A stretch of 64,000 nucleotides of DNA, taken from Ignavibacteria bacterium. Lineage in GTDB: Bacteria; Bacteroidota; Ignavibacteria; Kapaibacteriales; Kapaibacteriaceae. The notes beneath the pieces were generated by a model that was not told where the DNA came from, did no database searches, and saw nothing but the letters and a program-made list of their open reading frames with translations. Made by a program: the position numbers and the translations under genes. Position 1 is the first letter of the stretch. The number at the start of each line of letters is the position of its first letter. Shown here piece by piece: positions 20,950 to 28,940 of this stretch. Location: contig CP054181.1 in the NCBI GenBank assembly GCA_015709655.1, positions 1,794,207 through 1,858,206 on the forward strand, in the 5' to 3' direction.

Positions 20950-21894
20950 TTAGCGATGGCCGATGCCAACGTTTACATTAACGCCGTTCACACGGGAATG
21001 CTCTACAAACCGTTTTAGCTGCAGTGACAGAGTATCTACCTGCTTTTTAAAATTCTGATCGTACAATAGGGTATGAACAAGTCCTTTGTTGGTTTTAATA
21101 TCGGTTATTACGCCATTGACGTTTGAGATCAGCGAGTCAACGCCCACAATTGTTCTGTCACCTTTTGCAATAACCGCTTCCAGCTCGGTAAGCCGGCCAT
21201 CCAGTTTGTCGAGGGTTCTTGAAAGTCTGGGTTCATTATTCTGAATGGCCCTCCGAACATCCGATATTGTTGCCTTCATGTCTCTGACGGATACGGTAAG
21301 ATCGGTACGGTTTTCTTCCATCCAGATTCTTGCATCGCGTACCAGAACCGCGCCATCGGCAGCGGCTGACTTAAGGTTGGCGGCCAGTGTGCCATCGGCG
21401 AGCAAACCTGTTGCCATTGCCGATAACGTGTCTAGCCGGCGGAGGAGGATAACAAGTTCACCGCTAATATCGCCTACTGCTGTCACCAGCCCTCCGATAT
21501 CGGAAGCCGCCCGCCCGGGCAATTCGTTTTTGGGATTAAAACGTCCGCTTGCTGTACCAGGAATAATTTCGAGTTTTTTACCGCCGGTAATTTCAAGGAT
21601 GGTTACAACAGCGTGTGCGTCCGGATGGAGGTCCTTAATGTGGTCAATATCGCAGGTAAGCAGAACGGAGCCATTATCTGACTGAACGCTGGTTACTCTT
21701 CCGCGCTTTACGCCATTTACAACAACAGGGGCGCTGTCGTCGATCCCGCCGCTGGCAGACAGTCGAACGGTAAGAGTGGTATGACCGGTCTGTAGGTTGA
21801 AACCTTTTCCAATCAGGATACCAGCTATGAGGAGAGCAACACCTACAATGCTAACGATGCCAACAACAATTTCAGTCCGGCGTGTTTGTTCCAT
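20950..21894 (-). CDS. MlaD-family (MCE) lipid-transport protein
   Basis: 314 residues: an N-terminal membrane anchor (IVVGIVSIVGVALLIAGILI, about 9-28), then an MCE domain with FNLQTGHTTLTVRLSASGGID, APVVVNGVKRGRV, and VTILEITGGKKLEIIPG. The C-terminal ~150 residues are helical, with regularly spaced hydrophobic positions, compatible with the tube-forming helix of MlaD/PqiB proteins. MCE proteins shuttle phospholipids between inner and outer membranes, usually with an MlaE permease and MlaF ATPase. Neither is next to it in the window, so partners must be encoded elsewhere. Confidence 0.88.
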   Translation of the reverse strand: MEQTRRTEIVVGIVSIVGVALLIAGILIGKGFNLQTGHTTLTVRLSASGGIDDSAPVVVNGVKRGRVTSVQSDNGSVLLTCDIDHIKDLHPDAHAVVTILEITGGKKLEIIPGTASGRFNPKNELPGRAASDIGGLVTAVGDISGELVILLRRLDTLSAMATGLLADGTLAANLKSAAADGAVLVRDARIWMEENRTDLTVSVRDMKATISDVRRAIQNNEPRLSRTLDKLDGRLTELEAVIAKGDRTIVGVDSLISNVNGVITDIKTNKGLVHTLLYDQNFKKQVDTLSLQLKRFVEHSRVNGVNVNVGIGHR

Positions 21895-21930
21895 ACGTCG
21901 GCAAAAATAGTATTGTTAACCTTGGAAGTC

Positions 21931-22356
21931 TTATTCCGTGTGTGACCCGCCGATATAATCATCTAACCCAATGGAGGTTTCGGGCTTCTCCATTTCTCCG
22001 TTCACGGTGGGAGCGTCGGGCTTTTTACTATCGAGCATCAGAATGTTATCGGCAACAACTTCGGTCACGTATCGTTTGTTACCATCGCGATCATCAAACG
22101 TACGGTATTGCAGTTTCCCTTCAACATATACTCGAGAAGCGCGGTGGACAAGGCGCTCAACAACATCTGCAAGTCCTCGCCATGCGATGATGGTATGCCA
22201 CTCTGTTTGTTCCTGAACAGCACCTTCCTTGTCCCGCCAGGTTTCGGTGGTTGCCATTCTGAACTGGGCCACCTTAATACCGGTTGATGTAAAATTTACG
22301 TCGGGATCTTTCCCAACATTTCCAATCAACATCACTTTGTTTAATGTGCGTGACAT
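21931..22356 (-). CDS. ssb: single-stranded DNA-binding protein with unusual C-terminus
   Basis: 141 residues. The OB fold is typical: MSRTLNKVMLIGNVGKDPDV, FRMATTETWRDKEG, TEWHTIIAWRGLADV, VYVEGKLQYRTFDDRDG. It coats single-stranded DNA during replication and repair. The start has an excellent AGGAGG. Bacterial SSBs normally end in an acidic tip such as DDIPF, which recruits partners; this one ends IGLDDYIGGSHTE, with no terminal Pro-Phe, and its linker is short. A second SSB with a normal tail may exist elsewhere. It follows the sigma-54 activator gene after a 203-base gap containing a hairpin. Confidence 0.93.
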   Translation of the reverse strand: MSRTLNKVMLIGNVGKDPDVNFTSTGIKVAQFRMATTETWRDKEGAVQEQTEWHTIIAWRGLADVVERLVHRASRVYVEGKLQYRTFDDRDGNKRYVTEVVADNILMLDSKKPDAPTVNGEMEKPETSIGLDDYIGGSHTE

Positions 22357-22414
22357 GATGTTAGACCTCCTGTTATGTCAACTTGCATTACTGATCCGAT
22401 GCCTAATATACTTA

Positions 22415-22446
22415 TGACATCGCTGAATTGGTACTATTCAGTGTCA
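22415..22446. promoter_or_regulatory. imperfect inverted repeat upstream of ssb
   Basis: CTGAAT (22423-22428) and ATTCAG (22436-22441) with a 7-base loop, extended outward by TGACA (22415-22419) and TGTCA (22442-22446) after a 3-base bulge. It lies 59-90 bases before the ssb start. There is no following T tract, so an operator or 5' UTR structure is more likely than a terminator. Confidence 0.4.
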
Positions 22447-22559
22447 GAAATGCAAAAAAATGTGACAAACGCAAGAAAAATCAATAGCACTCAATACTGG
22501 GTGTGAGGCTTTCAGGAGGTATAAAAAGCAGTTGGACCGCGGTGGTGTTTTCCGTGATT

Positions 22560-23741
22560 TTAGCTAAGGCTATATTCGTCGATTTTTCTGTAGAGCGTGC
22601 GTTCGCTAATTCCAAGGAGTTGGGCTGCTTCTCTGCGGCGGCCGTGAGTTTTCCGTAGGGCGGCTTCAATGGCCAGGCGTTCGATTTTCGCAAGGTTCAG
22701 CTCGTCAAACTCCATCACCTGATCACTGTCACCGGTAATCAGCTTGGCGTCGCCATTGGTAATCACCTGATCCTGCATCCTGTTGTTAACGTTTAACAGA
22801 TGATGGATTGCATTTTTCATTTCATACACTTCGGCGGTAAGCTGTAAAACTGATCTGTAAAGCATGGTCGTCTCGTTCGGATCAAAAGGTGGGTAAACGT
22901 CTGTTAATCTCATTAACGCCTGAGGGTGCGGTTCGGTTACGCTTTCGGGTAAAATATATGGTGCAATAGTTCTGGTTGTGATTCTGGCACCTCGTTCCAG
23001 TGTGACGATTGTTTCAATCATATTGCGCAATTCACGCACATTCCCGTGCCACGGGAGGGCTTCCAGCTGAGAGAGTGCCTGTTCGTCAATCCCTTGATAC
23101 ACAAATCCGTTTTTATCGGCTGTTTTTGTTGCAAAGTATTCAACCAGCAGGGGGATATCGGTTGGATGCTGACGCAGCGGAGGCAAATGAATGTTTACCG
23201 AGTTTAGCCTGAAATACAGGTCCTGCCGGAACCGACCCTGCTTTACCTCAAAGAGCAGGTCACGATTTGTTGCGGCAATAATTCGTGTGTCAACGCGCTG
23301 GACCGACGAAGATCCAAGGCGCGAGAACTCACCGCTTTCAAGGATGCGCAGCAACTTCACCTGGGTGCCAATCGGCATTTCTCCAATTTCGTCCAGGAAA
23401 ATCGTCCCACGGTCTGCAGCCTCGAAAAACCCTTTTCTCTTCTCATCGGCGCCTGTATAAGCCCCTTTCTCGGCCCCAAAGAGCTCGCTTTCCAGAAGGG
23501 TTTCCGGGATAGCTCCGCAGTTAACGCTTACAAACGGGAATCGTTTTCGGGCGCTGAGAGCATGAAGCGCTTGCGCAAAGATTTCTTTTCCGGTTCCGGT
23601 TTCTCCGGTGATTAATGCAGTAAGATCTGTTGGCGCAACCTGCACCAGTCTGCTCATGGCTTGTAGCATGGGGATGCTGTCGCCCACAATGCCAAAGCGT
23701 TGTTCTAACTGTTGAACGATTTCCTGACTTATTATGCTCAT
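22560..23741 (-). CDS. sigma-54-dependent transcriptional activator without receiver domain
   Basis: 393 residues. The AAA+ domain starts almost at the N-terminus: Walker A TGETGTGKE at 45-53, the sigma-54 contact loop GAYTGA at 93-98 (a known variant of GAFTGA), Walker B GTIFLDEIGEM, then LNSVNIHLPPLRQHPTDI and the sensor segment LPWHGNVRELRNMIE. The C-terminus is a Fis-type helix-turn-helix (RREAAQLLGISERTLYRKI). It would remodel RNA polymerase-sigma-54 at enhancers. No phosphorylation or ligand-binding domain precedes the AAA+ module, so control must come from expression or a partner protein. Target promoters are not evident. Confidence 0.92.
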   Translation of the reverse strand: MSIISQEIVQQLEQRFGIVGDSIPMLQAMSRLVQVAPTDLTALITGETGTGKEIFAQALHALSARKRFPFVSVNCGAIPETLLESELFGAEKGAYTGADEKRKGFFEAADRGTIFLDEIGEMPIGTQVKLLRILESGEFSRLGSSSVQRVDTRIIAATNRDLLFEVKQGRFRQDLYFRLNSVNIHLPPLRQHPTDIPLLVEYFATKTADKNGFVYQGIDEQALSQLEALPWHGNVRELRNMIETIVTLERGARITTRTIAPYILPESVTEPHPQALMRLTDVYPPFDPNETTMLYRSVLQLTAEVYEMKNAIHHLLNVNNRMQDQVITNGDAKLITGDSDQVMEFDELNLAKIERLAIEAALRKTHGRRREAAQLLGISERTLYRKIDEYSLS

Positions 23742-23771
23742 ACCACAACTACTGCCAATCCTAAAAGTTTG

Positions 23772-24821
23772 CTACCTGCGTTTGCTCCATTCTGCCCATC
23801 CACCGGTGAAGATGTATATGGGACCGTACCCGAATTGGGTAAGCGTATTTGCGACAAGGTGACTCAGTTCGCATTCACCTCCGTCACAGTACACCAGAAT
23901 TGGTTTGTCCCGAGGTACCATTGCCAATAAATCCTGTATCCTGCTTTCTACTTCTCCACCATATACGTTAACCGCATCCCGTATCCTGCCCTTGGCGTAC
24001 GTTTCGGGGGTACGGGCATCGATTAAGTAATGATCATCGGATAAAAGCCGTTCAAACTGCGAAAGCGAGATCTCGAGAACCTTTCCAGGCTGAGGAACAA
24101 ACTCATGAGTCTGAGTTTTGCTTTGCGGCTGACCGGCCTTTTCACTATTAACAACAGAAATTGAATTTGGTTGCTCATTCATTTTGTCAGCCGTGTCTGC
24201 CAGTTTTGTTTCGGAAGAACTTAACTGCGTTGTGTCATTTACAGATACGTTGGGTTGAGTGTTTCCAAACAACAGTGAGTCTGTTGCCTGAATGCGCTCA
24301 AATTGTGGTTTTAACCAGGCAATACGCTTACTGTTCAGCTGGTTAAAGCCTACGGCAAGTCCGGCTGCTGCCAGGACGAAAATTGCTGTCTCCCGCACAA
24401 GAGTGTTTCGAAAGATGCTCCTGGCTGGTGATGGAGACAAAGGGGCTGGGCCAGGCGTGCGAGAAGATTCAGATGCCTGGTGCGACTGTGCCATGGCTCC
24501 TAGTGGCTCACCACCAAGCAAATGGAAATGGAGGTGAAAAACAGTCTGTCCGGCATCGCTGTTAACATTTGTTACTACCCGATATCCACCGTCCTGGATA
24601 TCAAATTTGGCTGCAAGGTTTTTTGCAACAATGAAGACCTTGCCAACTAAAATCCGATGCTCATCGTTGAGAAATGCGATGCTTGGGATGGGTTGCTTGG
24701 GAATGATTAGGATGTGGACCGGAGCTACGGGCGCAATATCACGAATGGCAATAACATCATCATCTTCATATTCAATGGTGGCAGGGATCTCCCTGGCAAT
24801 AATGCGTTCAAAAATGGTCAT
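23772..24821 (-). CDS. HIT hydrolase - membrane segment - rhodanese fusion protein
   Basis: 349 residues in one open frame. Residues 1-110 are a HIT (HINT-like) domain: MTIFERIIAREIPATIEYED, VHILIIPKQ, and the catalytic triad HLHFHLLGG (His 96, 98, 100). A Pro/Ser linker follows, then a probable membrane segment TAIFVLAAAGLAVGF (about 145-159), an 80-residue low-complexity linker, and a rhodanese domain at 248-349: YLIDARTPETYAKGRI, active-site loop CDGGECELS (Cys 312), FTGGWAEW. HIT proteins hydrolyse nucleoside phosphoramidates or related nucleotides; rhodaneses carry sulfane sulfur. The start ATG 24821 has GGAG upstream. A combined role is unknown. Confidence 0.85.
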   Translation of the reverse strand: MTIFERIIAREIPATIEYEDDDVIAIRDIAPVAPVHILIIPKQPIPSIAFLNDEHRILVGKVFIVAKNLAAKFDIQDGGYRVVTNVNSDAGQTVFHLHFHLLGGEPLGAMAQSHQASESSRTPGPAPLSPSPARSIFRNTLVRETAIFVLAAAGLAVGFNQLNSKRIAWLKPQFERIQATDSLLFGNTQPNVSVNDTTQLSSSETKLADTADKMNEQPNSISVVNSEKAGQPQSKTQTHEFVPQPGKVLEISLSQFERLLSDDHYLIDARTPETYAKGRIRDAVNVYGGEVESRIQDLLAMVPRDKPILVYCDGGECELSHLVANTLTQFGYGPIYIFTGGWAEWSKRR

Positions 24822-24848
24822 GGGTTGTCTCCGGCTTTGGTGACCATA

Positions 24849-25232
24849 CTACGGTATGGCAGTCTGTTTAATATATTCGAGAATTACAAGTTGTGCGGCG
24901 ATAACGGTTCGGACCTGGTGCTCCGCACTTTCTTTTTCGGCGGGTCTGTCGGCCTTTACCACGTCAGGATGCCACTTCTTTAGCTGTCTGCGATATTCAG
25001 TTTGCAATTCAGCCAATGTGGGGAGGCGTGAAAAACCAAAAACGCTGAGGGCCTCATGGACTTCTGTTGGAATTGTGTTCTTGTGGTGTAGGACTGCTTC
25101 GTCAATGGCCCGACGAAGTTCCGTATCGGCGTCAGGAACCACAGTGTTGTCAAATCCGTAATCTGGGGATGGTGTTTGGCTGCCAAATTCAGATTGGAGC
25201 AACGATGCAATTCTGTTCAAAATTTGTCCCAT
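24849..25232 (-). CDS. small protein with C-terminal J-domain
   Basis: 127 residues. The C-terminal half resembles a DnaJ J-domain: LPTLAELQTEYRRQLKKWHP followed by DVVKADRP, holding the essential His-Pro-Asp, then a last helix AAQLVILEYIKQ. The N-terminal half (MGQILNRIASLLQSEFG...) is helical and unlike known co-chaperone domains. J-domain proteins stimulate Hsp70 ATPase and bring substrates to it. The helix before HPD is shorter than usual, so the call is by motif. It lies 27 bases upstream of the HIT-rhodanese gene on the same strand and may be co-transcribed with it. Confidence 0.7.
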   Translation of the reverse strand: MGQILNRIASLLQSEFGSQTPSPDYGFDNTVVPDADTELRRAIDEAVLHHKNTIPTEVHEALSVFGFSRLPTLAELQTEYRRQLKKWHPDVVKADRPAEKESAEHQVRTVIAAQLVILEYIKQTAIP

Positions 25233-25265
25233 GTTCGTATCGCGGATAACGTACAGAAATGAGCT

Positions 25266-27734
25266 TTAGTACAATCGTACGCCAAAGGAGAAATATCCCA
25301 GCAGTGGCTCGGATGCAACATTTGCAGGATTGTTGAGGAACCAGAAGCGTTTCCCCAGGCTTAGCTTTACCGGGCCGATCGGTGTGTCAAGGCCAAATGT
25401 GGTGCCAACACCGTGTTTAAGAACCGACAGTTTTATTTGCTCCGGATACGCCCAGACAGCGCCAAGATTATACTGCACACTCACGTAGGTAGGGAACAGT
25501 ATGTCGATGGGAAGCCGGTATCTGACTTCAATGTTTCCCAGTACCAGTTGCCTGCCACGCTCCTGGTCTTCACGCATACCCAGAAACATGTCTTGTCCGC
25601 CCAGCGAAAACAGCTCTGCCGCTGGGAGGCTGTTGTCTGCAGCGCCAATCTGCACCGATGGCAGAAGAGCGAACGGTTCCAGATTAAGGACTGGCGACAA
25701 CAGGGCAAAGACCTTGGTAAAGGAGATACCGGTTTGAGGCGTCAGGAAGCCTGATTCCAGTGACAGATTGATCATACGTCCGCTCTGTGGGAAGGCAACC
25801 GTTGCCCTGTCATCCCAGCGAATTACTCCCCGTACCGTTGTGATTGGCTGGTATGGATCCGAGGGCTTGGCTGACATATTCTGGTACCGCTGATATTCGT
25901 ATCTGAACTCGGCCAGGATTATGCCATTTCGTTCCAACTGGCGCCCGGCACTAAGGCGCAACCCGTATCTGTCTTCGGAAAAGTTTCCGGTACGGTCGGT
26001 AATCACCTTGGTTCTGGTTGAACGGGGCGATCTTTCGTACGTCCATACCTCTTTGAAGCCGGCATACAGCTTAAGGCCGGCTGTCCACAGGGTTCCCAGG
26101 ATTCTTGGCAGTTCCGCATTGAGGGCAGCTTCTCCGATACGTGAAGAGATTAGTCCGTGAAGGCCCAGCCTGACGCCACTTGAAAACAAGCTTTGATGGA
26201 TGAAGTCAAAGCTTGCCTGGGCATAGCGCTCGTTATCTGTTCGGGCACCGATTTTGAGCAGCTGGTTGCCTCTGTCTGTTGCCCCAACCACAATATTCAC
26301 CCCGGTACCGCTGGCAGGAACAACAGACATTTCTACGTCGGCAAACAGTTCACTTGACCGGAGGCGTTCGCTCGTGTTCCGAAGATCATCGATAGAAAAG
26401 TGGGAGCCTGAGTTAATAGTAAATTCCTTGATGATATCTTGATGATCAACTGGTCGCAGTGAGCTTACCTGAACGGAGTTCAGCATGCCACCGTCCAGCC
26501 ACACAGTAACCCGTTTTGCTACAGAGTCGTACGTCATTGATCGTACAAATGCAAATGGCCATCCCGAGGTGTGGAGTGCTCTTTGTAACTGCCACTGATA
26601 GTGATGAACAAAGTTGCTGCTCCAACTTCTGCCATGCATTTCCTGAAGAACAGAGTCAACAGCAGAAATACCGGTAAGGTCCGGCGAGGCGTTCAGAACA
26701 ACACTCAAGATCATGGTGCTCATCATGATACTGTCCTGCTGTTCTGGTGTACGCCGGATTGTAGAGTCTGAATTGAATCGTATCTGCGCCTTCCGTATCA
26801 GAGTTTGAATCTTGGGAATTGCCTGCTGTCCGGCTTTGGCACCCGAATCAATAATCGCTGCGGCGTTTGAAAAATCAAATGTTGAATAATCCGGTATGTC
26901 CGGCGTGATCACAAAGTCAGCAGCACCAAGGTTGATGCTGTCACTTTGCTTCATGGCAGCAGTAAGTGACTGCGTAGCAAGGTCGAGTGCATCAACAAGG
27001 TCTGTTTGCGGCATGTAACCGCTGACAGTGTTAACAACAATGATAATATCCGGACGGAGCTCCTTTGCCGCCTCAGTGGGGATGTTGGCAACCAGACCCC
27101 CGTCAACCAATACCGACGTGTCTAACCGCACGGGAGCATACCGTAACGGAAAGGTGGCGCTGGCCTGTATTGCCGTAGCAAGGTTACCATTGCTGAGGGC
27201 AACCCACCTACCGTCTGAAAGGTTGGTAGCCACGGCTCGAAATCTGCAGCGAAGGCTGTCGAAATTGGTGACGGTATTGTACGGACTCCTCCATAAATAC
27301 TCCTGGATCACGCTGGCAAACTTCGAGCTGCTGCTCAGAGCCTGGGGGGGCAGAAATGTAAAGTCACGGAATCGAAGTTTAAGGATGCTCCGATCTTCTT
27401 CGGTTTTCTGAGCATAAAACATGGTTTCACGCCTGGTATTGTCCTGGAGCGACAAGACCTTATCCCAGTGTGCATTTCTAAGAATACTGTCGATTTCAGA
27501 CCCCGAATATCCGGCCGCGTACAACCCACCTACTACAGCACCAATGCTGGTTCCAACAACAATGTCAGGAGCGATGCCGGCATGCTCAAGTTGTTTAAGA
27601 ACGCCAGCCTGGGCAAGACCGCGTGCACCGCCACCGGTAAGAACAAGCGCAATTGTTGGTCGGGGTGATGGACATGCCTTTGTCACTGCAACTATGAAGT
27701 ACATGACAAGACACAGGGTGCGAAATGCGAACAT
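25266..27734 (-). CDS. patatin-like phospholipase fused to POTRA and Omp85 barrel (type Vd-like)
   Basis: 822 residues from ATG 27734. A signal peptide (MFAFRTLCLVMYFIVAVTKA) is followed by a patatin domain: oxyanion loop LTGGGARGLAQAG, nucleophile GTSIGAVVGG (Ser about 63), and the catalytic Asp in LVDGGLVANIP. Around residues 400-480 is a POTRA-like segment (RVTVWLDGGMLNSVQVSSLR). The C-terminal ~340 residues are strand-rich and end in GVRLY with a terminal aromatic, as in Omp85 barrels. Known relatives (PlpD type) translocate their own lipase domain to the surface. It probably hydrolyses phospholipids outside the cell. Confidence 0.9.
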   Translation of the reverse strand: MFAFRTLCLVMYFIVAVTKACPSPRPTIALVLTGGGARGLAQAGVLKQLEHAGIAPDIVVGTSIGAVVGGLYAAGYSGSEIDSILRNAHWDKVLSLQDNTRRETMFYAQKTEEDRSILKLRFRDFTFLPPQALSSSSKFASVIQEYLWRSPYNTVTNFDSLRCRFRAVATNLSDGRWVALSNGNLATAIQASATFPLRYAPVRLDTSVLVDGGLVANIPTEAAKELRPDIIIVVNTVSGYMPQTDLVDALDLATQSLTAAMKQSDSINLGAADFVITPDIPDYSTFDFSNAAAIIDSGAKAGQQAIPKIQTLIRKAQIRFNSDSTIRRTPEQQDSIMMSTMILSVVLNASPDLTGISAVDSVLQEMHGRSWSSNFVHHYQWQLQRALHTSGWPFAFVRSMTYDSVAKRVTVWLDGGMLNSVQVSSLRPVDHQDIIKEFTINSGSHFSIDDLRNTSERLRSSELFADVEMSVVPASGTGVNIVVGATDRGNQLLKIGARTDNERYAQASFDFIHQSLFSSGVRLGLHGLISSRIGEAALNAELPRILGTLWTAGLKLYAGFKEVWTYERSPRSTRTKVITDRTGNFSEDRYGLRLSAGRQLERNGIILAEFRYEYQRYQNMSAKPSDPYQPITTVRGVIRWDDRATVAFPQSGRMINLSLESGFLTPQTGISFTKVFALLSPVLNLEPFALLPSVQIGAADNSLPAAELFSLGGQDMFLGMREDQERGRQLVLGNIEVRYRLPIDILFPTYVSVQYNLGAVWAYPEQIKLSVLKHGVGTTFGLDTPIGPVKLSLGKRFWFLNNPANVASEPLLGYFSFGVRLY

Positions 27735-27809
27735 GAAACTTACCTGGAACAGTAATAGTGTGCGTGACAATGGGATTTCTTAAGCCGATGTACCGTGAGC
27801 TGTGGTTTC

Positions 27810-28670
27810 TTACAGTGGATCCTGCTGATAATACACAGTGTTCATTGCTGTCCATAGTCCACGATGCTGATCTTCTAAAGCAATTCGGTTGGAACATGCA
27901 AGGTAGGCAAGCTCCGCCGTACCTTCATGAGTATAAACATCAGAACTTCGCCCGGTTCTCAGCACATTCACGATAATTGCAGCAACCTCATCCGCCGACA
28001 TCATCTTCTTTAAAGGGGCTAATGGCAGCCCCATCTCCTTGCATATCGTGCGCGATGCCGGAATTGCCCTGGAGTATAAATCATGAATCGACCGCTGTTC
28101 GGTAACATGACTCCACTCGGTGCTCACTCCGGAGGGACAAATTACGGTTGCATTGATGCTGGTGGTGATCAGCTCTGCCCGCAATGCAGCCACAAAGCCC
28201 ACCAGTGCATGCTTGGCAGCAACGTAGGCTGCGTTAAAGGGATAACCAATTTTACCGGCCATGCTGCTAACATAAATATGATGACCATTGTTGCTCCTGA
28301 TCATGGCCGGCAGCAGTGCCCGTGTAAGATAAAACGGAGCATCCACGTTTAGAGCAAACATCGTACGCCATATATCGGTTCCGGTGTCCTGAACAGCAGC
28401 GCAGTTCCCTCGTCCCGCATTATGTATTACAACGTCAACCATCCCCAGATACTCTTCAGCCTGCCGTGCCAGATCGATGCACGACGTCTCTGATTCCAGG
28501 TCTGTGGTTACTCCCAAGGCTTGTCCGCCCAGCTCATGAATGGTCCGCACTGCGTTCTGCAGTCTGTTGGTGCGCCGGCCTGCCAGAACAAGCCGGGATC
28601 CGGCAGTACCCAGCATGGAGGCAAGTGCAAGGCCGATGCCTGAGGTTGCACCGGTAATGATGATATTCAT
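27810..28670 (-). CDS. short-chain dehydrogenase/reductase
   Basis: 286 residues. A classical SDR: the nucleotide-binding TGATSGIGLALA at residues 6-17, LAGRRTNRL (basic residues suggesting NADP), the structural VVIHNAGRGN, the catalytic Ser in YVSSMAGKIG and the YVAAK pair. Substrate cannot be read. The start overlaps the acylphosphatase stop (ATGA), so both are translated together, and a second SDR lies immediately beyond. The C-terminal extension after residue 235 is longer than in minimal SDRs. Confidence 0.9.
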   Translation of the reverse strand: MNIIITGATSGIGLALASMLGTAGSRLVLAGRRTNRLQNAVRTIHELGGQALGVTTDLESETSCIDLARQAEEYLGMVDVVIHNAGRGNCAAVQDTGTDIWRTMFALNVDAPFYLTRALLPAMIRSNNGHHIYVSSMAGKIGYPFNAAYVAAKHALVGFVAALRAELITTSINATVICPSGVSTEWSHVTEQRSIHDLYSRAIPASRTICKEMGLPLAPLKKMMSADEVAAIIVNVLRTGRSSDVYTHEGTAELAYLACSNRIALEDQHRGLWTAMNTVYYQQDPL

Positions 28671-28939
28671 AGTATTCGAAAGCCGGAATAAACTCTGGGT
28701 TCAGTTTCGAGGTCAGTACATTGCACCGATTCAACGCGACTGTGTGCCGGGCCCTGTCGTAGAAGCATCTCGAATTCCGACAGATTGCCGGTACTTCCCT
28801 GTGCGATACACTCTACAGTTTTATCTTCAAGATTTGTAATAAAGCCAGTCAAGTCCAGCCTGTTTGCATGGTAAAGTGCAAAGCGCCGGTATCCAACTCC
28901 CTGTACCTTCCCTGAAATTAAATAGTGAACACTTGCCAT
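28667..28939 (-). CDS. acyP: acylphosphatase
   Basis: 90 residues from ATG 28939. The whole protein matches the acylphosphatase fold: ISGKVQGVGYRRFALYHANR with the phosphate-binding loop Arg, TGFITNLEDKTVECIAQGS with the catalytic Asn, and YSGFRIL at the end. It hydrolyses carboxyl-phosphate bonds such as those in acetyl or glyceroyl phosphates. It sits between two SDR genes with overlaps of 4 bases downstream and a 1-base gap upstream, a compact three-gene operon. Confidence 0.93.
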   Translation of the reverse strand: MASVHYLISGKVQGVGYRRFALYHANRLDLTGFITNLEDKTVECIAQGSTGNLSEFEMLLRQGPAHSRVESVQCTDLETEPRVYSGFRIL

Positions 28940-28940
28940 G

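Noticed and set aside
22447-22475. Possible sigma-54 promoter (TGTCAC...TTGCA on the minus strand) upstream of ssb
   Set aside because: The -24 element lacks GG and the spacing is one base too long.
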